Assembly (NCBI GenBank): GCA_007922195.1
Contig: ML681995.1
Location: 11,998,056 to 12,062,055, forward strand
DNA: 64,000 bases
Source of the DNA: Podocnemis expansa
Taxonomy: Eukaryota > Chordata > Testudines > Podocnemididae
Direction of reading: 5' to 3'
Made by a program: the position numbers and the translations under genes. Position 1 is the stretch's first letter; each line of letters starts with the position of its first letter. The notes beneath the pieces are model-generated. The model was not told where the DNA came from. It saw only the letters and a list, made by a program, of their open reading frames with translations, and did no database searches. This document shows positions 12,601-23,328 of the stretch, piece after piece.

Positions 12601-12949
12601 TGCATTAAAACACCTTTCTTAACCATTTAGCAGATAAAGACAAAATGAATTTTGTTCTGCTGGGCCTGCATCTAATTTCATTGGCAGTTTCTAGATTTCT
12701 TCCTGTTGGTACTAATTCACTGTAGGGCTGGGGTGTTGGATTCCTTTCTTCTCCTTCTGACCCCCTTTATCTCAGCAGTGATGGCTACCATTAAAAAAAA
12801 CCTAAAAGACTGAAGTTTTCAGTCCACTTCCTCATTATTTTTAAAATAGTCCCCTACAGTCAAGTTACAGTTACTATTATTATTGATAGTAATAAACTAA
12901 TAGCAACAGAACTGGGTGGATTTGTGGAACATATGTGATATATTCAAGC
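9673..12949. other. AT-rich sequence without recognised gene
   Basis: Only short frames and a GATA microsatellite. The segment near 11820-11870 (GAGCCAGATTCCACAGTGGG then TTTTACGTATTTATTG) weakly resembles the dispersed CCATTGACTTCAATGG-type repeat found elsewhere in the window. Confidence 0.5.
10341..10375. repeat. GATA microsatellite
   Basis: Roughly eight tetranucleotide units of GATA interrupted by two GGTA units. Confidence 0.9.
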
Positions 12950-13115
12950 TACAGTTTTCAAAGAGGGTCATAAATTTTGGATGCCTCCATTTTTGGATGC
13001 CTAGTTCATGACACAAAGACCCTCATTCCCATTGGTTATAATCTCCAGCTTCCATTCACTTAACCTGGAGATGTGGATGCTCAATACCTCTCTAGAGATC
13101 AGGCCCCAGGAATCT
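12950..13115. repeat. Old interspersed repeat (CAATGCCTCTGAAAATCAGGCC type)
   Basis: Opens TTTTCAAAGAGGGTC and closes GATGCTCAATACCTCT followed by AGATCAGGCCCC. The same closing phrase occurs at 22470-22497 and a related piece at 15450-15545. It resembles a widely dispersed old amniote repeat whose class I cannot name. Confidence 0.4.
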
Positions 13116-16033
13116 CAAGCTGGGTGTTTAAAATCTTGAGTTTGCTATAACAGACACACTTGAAATTTTTGCCTTTAAAGCAAGGTTATTTTGTTTTTAA
13201 ACAAATCTTTGAGCTTTACATTAATAAACAAAATACTTTCTTCAATCAATGAAAATCAGGTATTTGATTTGCTTTTAGAGACATACAAATTTTCTTCTTC
13301 TTTTTAAACATATGATTGTTTATACTTTACTAAACAAAGTTCCTATCAGATTTACATTGTCCATGTTGCATTACTCTAAGCTGTTTGATTGTTCAGTACT
13401 TATGGAGTCTATCTTTACACAGATACTCCTTCTCTCTCATTTAATAACTAAGTGCTATGTTGCAGAAATCTTTCCTCCTGTGAAAGACTAAAATATCAAC
13501 TTGCAAATATTCCTTACTTGGGAAGCAGTCACCATCTCTCATGATTTTACTGTGAGTCTTGTGATAGTCGTTCTTCTGAATGCCCCAGCTCCTGGAGTCA
13601 AGTGATTACATGACGCTCTGAGCTTTCATCATGAAAAGAGTACTTTTCTAGTCATTGTGGTTTTGGACAAATCTTGATCACATGACTAAAGGGACACTTA
13701 AAAACTTTGGAATACCAGTAAAAATCCCCACATCTATTTTTTTTTAAAAAATCTAATGATTGTAAAGCTTCCTCTTCCCCCCCTGCCCTCCCACTGCAGG
13801 AAAGTGAAGTCTGATTCATGATTTTTAATGCTTGGGATTGGCAATGCTGGGGACATGAGTAAGAGCTATAGGACTGGGCTAGTACACCCCAGTTTAGCAC
13901 AGCACCTAAGCACCCATTTAACTTCCACAGCCCATTAATGCCTGGGATTTAAGCAGGTATAAAAAGTTAAGCACACTCAAGTGTTTCTTTGAACTGGCCA
14001 TAGACTAATTTCCACTTTCCAGTCTGATGCTCTTCCCCCAGCTTTGCTCAGTTAGCGTGAATATCATTTTCCCTTTGTCAGCTGGAATTGTAATTTCTTT
14101 TGTCACCATCCTTAACCCTCATTCTTGCTTTTGAATTTGTAAATTTCTTTGCACATCTAATCCATTTATGCCCATTTCTGAATTAGCAGGAAACATTTGC
14201 CTTTTCCCATCCCTGACCCATGTCTGTTAAAAAGAATACTTTGAGCATCAGGATCTTTCCCCTGGAAATTCACTTTCACAGATATAAAGGCTGCTAGGTC
14301 ACTATATAGGAATGGAAAACAGATTGAAAATGCTGCAAGCATCTCTACTCCATTGGAGCTCTATTACTGAAATTCATTGATCCAGTGACATGTTCCAAGA
14401 CCAGCATACAAGGTCATTGTGCCTTGGCTCTCTGTGGGGTGGTTCCTGCTCTCAACTCGCAGTCCATTTAAACAGGCTGAGTGATGGGGAGGTTCCCCTC
14501 ATTCCCAAGCTGCAGAGTAGCAAAAGACCTACATTTTAACCTCTGCTGCACCCATGTGGGAGAAGAGGTGTTTGAGGTGTGCAGTTACAATTCCAGCAGC
14601 CTCACTCCCTTTCCTTCCCTGACTCTGAAGTATGTTTGAGAGACAAGATGCCCTCAGAGAAGAGTTGTGTAATACAAAAGGAGTTTGTCTAGAAGTACAT
14701 GTGCCCATGGGAAGAACTCTGCTTGGATGCAAAAGGTATATCCTCATCCAATCCAATGTTATCTTCAAAAATGGTCCATGGATGTCTATACTTGCGGATG
14801 TGGATATCTGTATTTTACAGGCTCTACCCAAGGGGACAGGGCCGGAATTTCCCCCTGTTTATCTATTGCTCCCATTCCTTTTTTATTGAGAAACTTGCTT
14901 CAAATACTGTGAGTGTTGTTCTAGGGACAAGGTGCTAAGAATAGAAAATAATACAAGTGCAGCCCCTAGGCAACATTTTCAGCAGAAAATATCAGCAGGA
15001 TGGGGAAAATTCATTCTTGCTATAACTCCATTGACTTCCATGGATTTACACCAGGGATGAACTGAGCACAGTGTATCTAATATTGCAAAGAATTAAGTGT
15101 CTGGATAAAGGTGATTGCTACAGCTTAAAAAAAAATCCTCCAATTTTAAATGAGACTAAAAATAAAACATTTGATCTATTATATTCATTCCTGTTAAAAA
15201 ACAGTGGGGCTAGATTCCCAGGACAATAGGCATGATGCTCTTTTTTTATCCTAAATTTTGTGCAGTCATGTGTACTGGGACAAACTGGACACAAGAGATG
15301 ACCATTCTGATCAGGCAGAGTTGTTACAAGTACTTTGCACCGGTATAAATGGCTGCCGATGGAAGCAGTGTGTAATCAGGTTCTAGAACTCGATAAGGAG
15401 CTGAGTGAGTTAATATATGGATGGTAAAATACTTTAAAAGCTGGATTTTCAACAATGTTCGATCCCAGCAGCTCCCACTTTTGAAAACCTAGCCATTCCA
15501 TTGAGGTTCCTCAATGAGGGCCAAACTCTTTTGAAAATTTGGCCACAGGCTCTATATCCTCATATCAGATATAAGGGGATATTTTCTTTACTTCTTTGTC
15601 ATAATAATGCAAGTGTTTAATTTACACAGGGACCTCATATCCTTCTTCCCACCACTTTAATGCTCCCTGCCAAGGTAATGCATTGCTCATCTCTAGGACT
15701 CACAGTAGTCTTCTTTTTTGTGACTTGGCTTTCTAGCCATATCACTTAGTTGTCACCTTCCATGAGCCTCTCAACATCTGGCTGGACAAGCTGTCCCTAT
15801 ATTCTTCCATTCTATGCCCAAAGCTGTGCCACTTCCCCCATGGTGGGTAGGGAAATTTGGGCATGGGTATGGCCTAGGCCTTTAGTTCAGGTCACAGCCA
15901 AAGGACCCTATGCTCTGCAACTACAGCCTACATAATCCCAGACCTCATGGCTACTTCCCTGGACTCCGTCCTACTTCCTTCTTTCATCCTCTTAACACCA
16001 CTGGATTTATTACCCATCCATGCTTCCTCCATT
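13116..16033. other. No recognised gene
   Basis: AT-rich to mixed sequence. Overlapping frames at 14529-14938 on both strands carry no known motif. Pieces at 15450-15545 (ending TTTTGAAAATTTGGCC) and 15020-15065 (ACTCCATTGACTTCCATGG) belong to old dispersed repeats. Confidence 0.5.
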
Positions 16034-17150
16034 CATAGAATCCTAGAACATGAGGGTTGGTAGGAATCTCAGGAGGTCATCTGGTCCCATCCCTGCTCAA
16101 AGAAGGACCAACTCCAACTAAATCATCCTAGCCAGGGCTTTGACAAGCCAGGGCTTAAAATCCTCTAAGAATGGAGATGCCGCCCCCTCCCTAGGTCAGG
16201 GATGGATCACCACATGGGCCAACAGGACCCATGCCCAGGGGCCCACCACAATGTGGAAGCCCCTCTGCCTTGCTGGCAGCCCACCAGTCAGAAGGAAAGC
16301 AAGGCAGACCGGCCCAAGGCCAACCTCTGAGCTCCCGCCCCATCCCTGGGCTGGCTGATCCACTCCCAGGGGCGGGGTGAGCCAACCCACAGGCTGAGCT
16401 CTCCTATTCTCACTCTGGCCCTGGACTGGCCACTCTACCCCAGGGGCAGGGTGGACCAGCTGCAGTCTGGTTAATTGGCCCCAGGGGCGGGTGACAGGGC
16501 TGACTGCTGTGCCTGCAGAGTGGGAGGCCCACTGGTGGAGAGGCCCAGGGGTCCCGCGGCCCCAGATCCACCACTGCCCTCAGTAGCCCATTCCAGTGCT
16601 TCACCACCATACTAGTGAAAAAGTTCCTAATATCCAACCTAGACCTCCTCCACTGCAACTTGAGACCAATGCTCCTACTTCTGTCATCTGCCACCACTGA
16701 GAACACCCTGGCTCCATCCTCCCTAGAACCCCCCCTTCTGGTAGTTGAAGGCTGCTATCAAATCCTGCCCATTCTTCCCTTCTACAGACTAAATAAGCCC
16801 AGGTCCCTCAGCCTCTCTTTGTAAGTCATGGGCTATAGCTCCTTAATCATTTTTGTTGCCCTCTTCTGGACACTCTCCAATTTGTCCACATCTTTCCTGT
16901 AGTGGGGGTGCCCAGAACTGGACACGATACTCCAAATGAGGCTCATCAGCACCAAACAGGGGAATAACCATTTCCCTTGATCTCATGGCAATGCCTCAAC
17001 TAATGCAGCCCAGAAGGCTATTAGCCTTCTTGGAAACAAGGGCACCCTGTTGATTCATGTCCAACTTCTTATCTACTGTAACTCCAGGTCCTTTCCTGCA
17101 GAACTGCTGCCTAACTAGCTGGTTTCCAGCCAGTAGCAATGCATGGGGAC
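16034..17150 (-). mobile_element. CR1 LINE 3' portion, split by a hAT element
   Basis: Read on the minus strand this is the 3' half of a CR1 retrotransposon. The left edge, CATAGAATCCTAGAACATGAGGG, is the complement of the CR1 3' tail. Further right are CR1 phrases such as CCCATTCCAGTGCTTCACCA (16586 on), GTTGCCCTCTTCTGGACACT (16855 on) and GTGCCCAGAACTGGACACGA. It lacks the 5' half, as is usual for CR1, and the coding part is decayed. It is interrupted at 16197-16576. The right border near 17150 is approximate. Confidence 0.88.
16197..16576. mobile_element. hAT-like element inserted in CR1
   Basis: Ends are CAGGGATGGATC and GATCCACCACTG (inverted). Flanks are CCCTAGGT (16189-16196) and CCCTCAGT (16577-16584), an 8-bp target-site duplication with 6 of 8 bases kept. 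CR1 sequence is continuous across the insertion point. GC-rich, 380 bp, no transposase; the 64-98-codon frames within are compositional. Related in termini to 4330-4904 and 38460-39217. Confidence 0.82.
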
Positions 17151-17930
17151 TCTGTGGCTACTTCTCCTTTGGCTTCTTGGTAGATCTTGGACTCTTTAAC
17201 ACACCTCCCTCCTGTTCCGAAGCAACTGCAAACTGTTTCCTCCTGAAGCCCCCTTTAGATCTCAGCTTCTTAGCTTTACAGAAGCTCCAATTGTCCCTGC
17301 CCAGTGAGCCCTTAATTAAGCACCCTTGATCCCCAGCTCCCCTTCAGATGTAACCACTGCAGTTAATTGACCAGTGTAGCCTAGCTTAATCCCTTCAGGA
17401 CTGAAGTGGGGTGAGCACCCCATCACAGGCCTTTCAAACAAGCTCCATGGAGGTCTTTTGTCCTGGGACATCCTTTTTCCCTAGGTCTAGTTCACTGACA
17501 AAACAAAACACAGCCCTGGGGCTTCTCTTCTCCTACCTCACTCCTGGAGCCCACTCTCTGCAGATCTTCTCTGACGTGGTAGGCCATGTTCAGCCCTACC
17601 TCTTTGGAGTGTTTCTGCTCCCATGGAGTGTGCTTTTCCTGGCTCTCAACCTTCTTCAGACCTCCAGCTCTAGTTTCCACAGCCCAGGACCAAAGCCTTC
17701 TCCCCACTCAGGGATTTCCTATAAGAATTTCCTGCTCTCTGACGTTTCTGACACAGTTTCCTCTTCTTATCCCCTGTTCCTCTCTGAGTTTTTAGGAAGC
17801 AGTTGCTCTCAATCAGGCCCATCAACAGGCTGTCAATGAGGTATAAGTGGGCTTTAAAAGGCCTAGTCCACCCTGTAACAAGAACACCATGCCTCACTAC
17901 TCTAAACTCAAGTCGATCCAGTTCCAAGAG
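17151..17930 (-). repeat. Possible LTR-like segment
   Basis: Moderately GC-rich and CT-rich on the plus strand. On the minus strand TGTGATGGGGTGCTCACCCC begins at about 17430, and TTTTAAAGCCCACTTATACC appears at about 17860; both are reminiscent of LTR starts and TATA regions. There is no paired end, duplication or coding region. The 142-codon frame at 17411-17839 on the plus strand is serine/leucine/proline-rich with no motif and is not called a gene. Confidence 0.25.
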
Positions 17931-20249
17931 GCTCTGATTCAGGAAAGCACTTAAATATGTGCTTAAGAGTCATTAAACGCAACAGACTTAAGCATATGCT
18001 TAAAGTTAACTTACCGCATTGCTTTGTTATAGTACACTGCATAAAATGACTGAATCTCTGTTAAATTTACTCAGGCAATCACTGCCAAACCCTTTTGGCA
18101 TGCTAGCAAAGGAGATGCTTTGTTTATTTTGATTGCTGTAAAAACAACTTTTAAAAACAAAACGTTTGTCTTCATGATGCTGTTAGATGCAAGAAGGTGT
18201 GGCACCAATCTCCCACAGACGCCTCATGGTGCTAAAAGAATCTATCAGGTTTATTTCCTTTGACAGGTGAAACAGATTTAGAACACCAGCATAGAATATG
18301 TTGGGCTCTCCTGCAGGTAGCTTAATCAAAATCATCTGGGAAGCAACAGATATACAGCTCTTCAGCACAGCTTGCTCTAGAATCTTTCATGCTGCCTTCC
18401 ACATTATTTCACAGGCAAGAAAATGGACTTAAGAAAAGAACATTTAGAACCTTTTGTAAGAAAATATTTTTTGCTTCTCTAGGTCTCTATTTAATTCCCC
18501 AAGACACTGAAATAGCTGGAATTAGTATTCAGCTGTATTCCTGTCAAATAACAATAATACTGTTGGAAAACAGAGAACCGTCATCAGTAAAAGAATGAGT
18601 CAGATCATAATGCTACATAATATTATCTGCACAGTGGGAAGAAGACTCTAAGGTTTCCCGTACTGAATTTCCTCTGTGTTCCTCCATAATGGATCTGGCC
18701 CTCCTAGAAGAAAGCAAAGGTCAAAAACAAACTCTATGAATACACTAAGACCCACAAGAGTACCAGGCCATCTGCACAGAATTGCAGTATCTCAACAGCA
18801 ACCCTTGAAGTGGTGTCAAAGCAGGAGTGGAGGATGGCAAGGCTTTTGCACTTGCTCAGAGTTTCACAGGCTGTGGTGGTGGGGTGGGGAGGCAGAGCAT
18901 GACCATTTTTAATCAGTAATCCTGATCTAAATCAGCAAGGCCAGTGCTGGAGCGTTGCTCCAGCTCCGTGGTTGCAATGCTGCTGAAGTTTTGCACAGCT
19001 GCCACTTTGTACAAACAGAGGAAGGCTGGAACAACCTGGTGCAAGGGAAGGCTGTTCATCAACAGTTGAGCCCAGTGGAGGCCACCAGGAATTTGACTCC
19101 TGGCAGCACCAGCTTGTTCACTGTGTGGGTAAGAGAGAGGGGAGCAGATGCTCCAGCCAAGGGAAACCTGGGATCCCTACAGAAGGAGGAGAGACAAACA
19201 GGAATCAGAATTAGCCACCCACAAGAAATACTTGTATTGGTGTCACTGAGCTCCAGGCCCTTCCATAGATGCATAACTCCATGGAAAGCATCCTGCCAGC
19301 GGCACTACTGGGCACAGTTAAAGACAGTGGGGCTGGGCAAATGTAATATAGATCATGGCTCTATTATGATTCTGGAGGTGCGTTTTAGGGTAGGATGGGA
19401 GGGGAGGATGATCTTTTCCACTTGTTCCTATCTGCTTCTTTACTTGGCATGGATTCACTGATGCAAGGGGAACCATTGTTGCAAGGAGGACCATTGTGGC
19501 AAGTGCAATAGCTGACTCCTTTCAGAGTGAAAAGAGAGATCTGTTTAAAGAGGGTCCCACATGGATTTATGTTGAAAGGATATGATCTAGCCCCAAGAAC
19601 CTGATCCTGCAGACTCATTCCACCTTTCCATTGACATTGGTGCTTAACTAAGGAGCACAGGACTGAGCTATAGATTTAAACAGAGCATAAAATTCAATAA
19701 ATGTGAAGGAAGTGAAAATATGAAAAGATCATCTACACTGGGCAAGGAAAGTACACCTCATAATTTACCCTCCCTGCCAGATTTAATCTCACCTCAGTCA
19801 TCAAGACCTGTGAGATCAGAGACTACAAGAGGAATGGTATTTGGTTATAACATTTAGAGAAAATGAAAAGTGGGAAACAGAACATTAGAACACAAAAATA
19901 CTCCTAAAAAAAAAAAGGAAAAAAAAGAAAAGAAGAAGAAGAATTTTAGCTGCAACAGCCTTAAAAAAATGTCTGATTAGCTAAATATTTGATGAGGTGT
20001 TACTGAGAAGGCCCATCCATTCCTTAGGAATTGCAGTGCTTATGAGTACAAAATGCTTTAGCACAGTAAACACCCATTTCTTTAATTTTCTATTGGAATT
20101 TTACTCTGCTATGCTTTTAGAAAGCAGATGAAAAGTTCATGCAAGATGAGCAAACAAGAACAACTCTGTTCTAAGCAGCCCCATCTCTTTCATTTCAAAT
20201 GAGCTCTCTCTAGTCACTTAAATCAACGCTAAATCTATGGAATACCTAT
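17931..20249. other. No recognised gene
   Basis: AT-rich except 18930-19460, which is closer to balanced composition and carries a 168-codon frame (18955-19461) with no known domain or convincing splice context. An A/G-rich simple run lies at about 19907-19943. Confidence 0.45.
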
Positions 20250-20642
20250 GGCTATATCTTCACCTAAAATCTTAGTTCAGACTTGGTTAGTCCAAACTAA
20301 GTAGTTTGAAAGTTAGTTCAAATTAAGTGCTTTTTTTTATTTCAAACTTTTAGTTCAAAATAGCCACGCTTGTTTTAGTTTGAACTAACTTTTTAGTTCA
20401 AACTAAAAATGTGCGGCTAGTTCCAACTAAGAGTTTTGAACTAAAAGAAGTGCTTGGTTCAAACTAAACGCTAGTTTAAACTTATTTAGTTCAAACTAGC
20501 ATGTCTATATTGTGGTAGTTTGAGCTAAATATGCAAACTAGTTTGAACTAAGCAGTTAGTTTGAACTAACCAGCTGAACTAACTAGTTTGAACTAAGCTT
20601 TTTTTTAGTTTGAACTAGGCAAACCATAGTGTAGACAAGTCA
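20250..20642. mobile_element. AGTTCGAACT-type palindromic MITE (diverged)
   Basis: Termini GGCTATATCTTCACC and ATAGTGTAGACAAG are a decayed form of the GGCTATGTC(T/C)ACAC repeat. The interior is an array of TTAGTTCAAACTAA/AGTTTGAACTAA words in both orientations. Target-site duplication not clear. Cousin of 22909-23328 and 41626-42012. Confidence 0.75.
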
Positions 20643-21194
20643 TTTCCCCTCACTGTCTTGTTGATTTGGACTCCAACTATCAGGCATAGAGACAATTCTT
20701 TGCTATATGCTTTCAGAGAGCCTAGCTCAGTGGGCTCTGTAGGTATCACCACTGATTACTGTTTGGATGGTATGAGAAAAAAATCACACACAGAGGACAA
20801 CTCCCAGGAAAAGATAACATGCCCAATGCAAACATGAATTTAAACCTGGAAATAAATTAAAACCGACCAAATACTAAAGGGATTCTTTAAAAATTAGCAT
20901 ATGCAATGCTTCACGGTCTGTGAATCTCAGTAAATGTAAAGTAAATATTGACTTCTAAAATCATTCAGCGTCCTGACAGTGAATGGTTGTATTTACCAAA
21001 TGAATCCATTGCTTTATAACATTACAAATTAAATAAACAGCAGAAGGTGAATCTCATTTTCAGTTTATTATTATTGATGGCCAAAGGAACGGGATTACCA
21101 TCACATCTACGGTAAAAAAAAAAGCTGTGTTGTCCAGTGGCTAGGCCCTACAGAACTGATTATCCTTCTGTCAGCCTGTCACATCCCCTCTCCT
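20643..21194. other. No recognised feature
   Basis: AT-rich sequence without a recognised gene or repeat. Confidence 0.5.
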
Positions 21195-21262
21195 TCTTTG
21201 TGCCTCTGGTGTATTTTGACTGTAAGCTTTCTGAGGCAGGCATCGTCTCTTACTATCTGTAT
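21195..21262 (+). repeat. L2/CORE-SINE tail fragment
   Basis: The phrase GACTGTAAGCTTTCTGAGGC then AGGCATCGTCTCTTACTAT matches the typical 3' tail of L2-mobilised SINEs as I remember it. Short and diverged. Confidence 0.4.
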
Positions 21263-21270
21263 GTACAATT

Positions 21271-21690
21271 CATAGATTCCAAGACCATAAGAGACCATTG
21301 GGACTATCTAGTCTGACCTCCTTTATAACACATAAGAATATAAAAATGGCCATACTGGGTCAGATCAGTGGTCCATCCAGCCCACTATCCTGTCTTCTGA
21401 CAGTGACCAGTGCCAGATGCTTGAGAAGGACTGAACAGAACAGGGGAAGTATTGAATGATCAGTTTCCTGTCATCTACTCCCAGCTTCTGTCAGTAGAAT
21501 TTCCATATATGCCACAGAACTTCCCCAAAATAAATCCTAGAACTGATCTTTCACCAAAAAAAAAAAAAATCCAATCTTGATTTAATGGACTGTGATGGAG
21601 AATCCACTGTTACCCTTGGTAAGTTGCTCCAGTGGTTATTACCATCACAGTAAAAATACATGATTTATTTCAGGTCTGATACCTGATGGA
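21271..21690 (-). mobile_element. CR1 3' fragment with internal insertion
   Basis: Minus-strand CR1: the left edge CATAGATTCCAAGACCATAA and CTAGTCTGACCTCCTTTATA are the complement of the 3' end. CR1 sequence resumes at GCCACAGAACTTCCCCAAAA (21511 on) and GTGATGGAGAATCCACTGTT (21593 on). About 175 bp of unrelated repeat sits between the two parts. A poly-A run of 14 at 21557 interrupts the second part. Confidence 0.8.
21331..21507. repeat. Interspersed repeat nested in CR1
   Basis: Contains AATGGCCATACTGGGTCAGA, CCATCCAGCCCACTATCCTG and GAACAGAACAGGGG, the hallmarks of a repeat common in turtle and archosaur DNA. It breaks the CR1 sequence at TATAACAC/GCCACAGAAC. Class not assigned; no clean duplication seen. 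Confidence 0.6.
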
Positions 21691-22908
21691 GCCCTGGCTT
21701 TGTTTCAGATTTTTAAGATGCTGTTTTAATACAAATAAATAATACTGTGGTAGAAAGAAAACAAACATAGGTCTCCACCTACCAATTATATCCAGACAGA
21801 GAGATGCCTCAGTCTATAGGGAGCCCATCTGAAGTCAATGGGCTCTGCCTACATGGATTAGATTGCACAATCGGGGCCTGAGAAATGCTCTCCTTTTCTC
21901 TGATGCTTCCAGGTATACCCTCCCTAAACACAAATTCATGCATTTAAAATAGCATCCTCCTGCCCTGGGGTGCTCAGCTAGCTGACCAACCAACTTCTTT
22001 CCTTGACCAATGCCAAGCTCGCTGCTGGGCCACTGAAAACCATTCTAAATTACATTATGTACAATAATTGCTGCTGGGAGACAACACCCAGGCAAAAAGG
22101 CACATGAATATAATAGCTTTGTAAGTTGCAGTGCATACGACCATTTTTGCTGTCAAGATTGACATTTCTACAGCTCTACATCCAGCTATAAGATCTCCTC
22201 TCATATCCCTATCCATGACTTCGGCATTCATCACCTCCACTGCTCCCTTAGCAACAGGAAAATGAATCCTAAATATTTCAGTCACCCTGCTACCTACCAG
22301 GTGGCAGTTTCAACAGCACTTATTAGCCTAAATCTGCTTCCACAGAAGTCAGTGGGAGTTATACCACTGATTTCAGTGGGAATGGAATTAGCCCAGAGAT
22401 TAATGCTTTGGAAAATCTTGCCTTCTAGCCATGGATTGGGTATTCAGGAACACTCCTACTGAAGTCGATGTTCAATGCCTCTGAAAATCAGGCCAATCGA
22501 TGTGTGTTCTGTAACCCATATTCACCGGGCATTGTGAACAAGCTGCAGAAATGACTACAGAGTAGAACTATGCAATTCAAAAAAACATGGTCTTTCTTAG
22601 CATTGCTTGTCATTAAAAGAATGTGTTTTGGGCAAACACCTGATTATGTTTATTAAAATATTTTAGTGTGTGATCTGAAATGCTTCTCTTATGTAAAGAT
22701 GTTTTGATAATGCAGAAATAGCAGATATCCACTAGTGATCATTAAGTCTAGGCCTTGATTATATGTTTCTTATGTGGACAGAGTGCTCAGAGAGCAATGG
22801 AAGCTTGGTGGACTGAGAGAATTTAGGACTGGGCCCCTCCATGTGGAGAACACAACATAATCTTGTTACTCTTTGACTGACTCGTTGCTCATAATTTTGG
22901 CACAGATA
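21691..22908. other. No recognised gene
   Basis: Two old repeat scraps: 22325-22395 (CACAGAAGTCAGTGGGAGTT, TGATTTCAGTGGGAATGG) and 22435-22497 (CAATGCCTCTGAAAATCAGG). Otherwise nothing. Confidence 0.5.
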
Positions 22909-23328
22909 GGGTATGTCTACACTTGCAAGTTAGTTAGAATGAAAGAGGCTTAATTCGAACTAACTTGGTCCTTGTCTACACTAGGCTTTCATTAGTTCAA
23001 ATTAAGGAATTCCTTAATTTGAACTAACGAAAGCTTAGTCTGAATTAGTAAAATCTGCTGTTTAGTTTGAACTAAGCCCTTAGTTCGATTTTTAGTTTGA
23101 ACTAAGGATGGTGCAGACTAGGATTAACCCTTAGTTCAAACTTAATAAATTTGAGTTAAGGGCAGTTAGTTTGAATTAACAAAGTGGACTAATTTGACTT
23201 AACGCTAAGTCGAATTAGTCCATTCTGTTAATTCGAACTAATAAGTTCGAGTTTAGTTCAAACTAAACTAAAATGTATTAGTTTAAATTAACAGATTTGA
23301 ACTAACTTTTCCTAGTCTAGACATAGCC
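22909..23328 (+). mobile_element. AGTTCGAACT-type palindromic MITE
   Basis: Termini GGGTATGTCTACACTTG and TCTAGACATAGCC with ATA duplicated on both sides (22906-22908, 23329-23331). The interior is an array of TTAGTTCGAACTAA and TTAATTTGAACTAA words, forming nested hairpins such as AAGGAATTCCTT. The element at 41626 matches it in reverse orientation over its outer part. No coding capacity. Confidence 0.85.

Noticed and set aside
17411..17839. 142-codon plus-strand frame
   Set aside because: Low-complexity Ser/Leu/Pro translation of a CT-rich tract; no domain.
18955..19461. 168-codon plus-strand frame
   Set aside because: No recognisable motif, no homologous exon structure, overlapping minus-strand frames; kept only as a note.
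20250..23328. Arrays of short repeats considered as CRISPR-like or regulatory operator arrays
   Set aside because: Vertebrate DNA; the repeats are palindromic filler of MITEs with terminal inverted repeats and target duplications, not spaced identical repeats.
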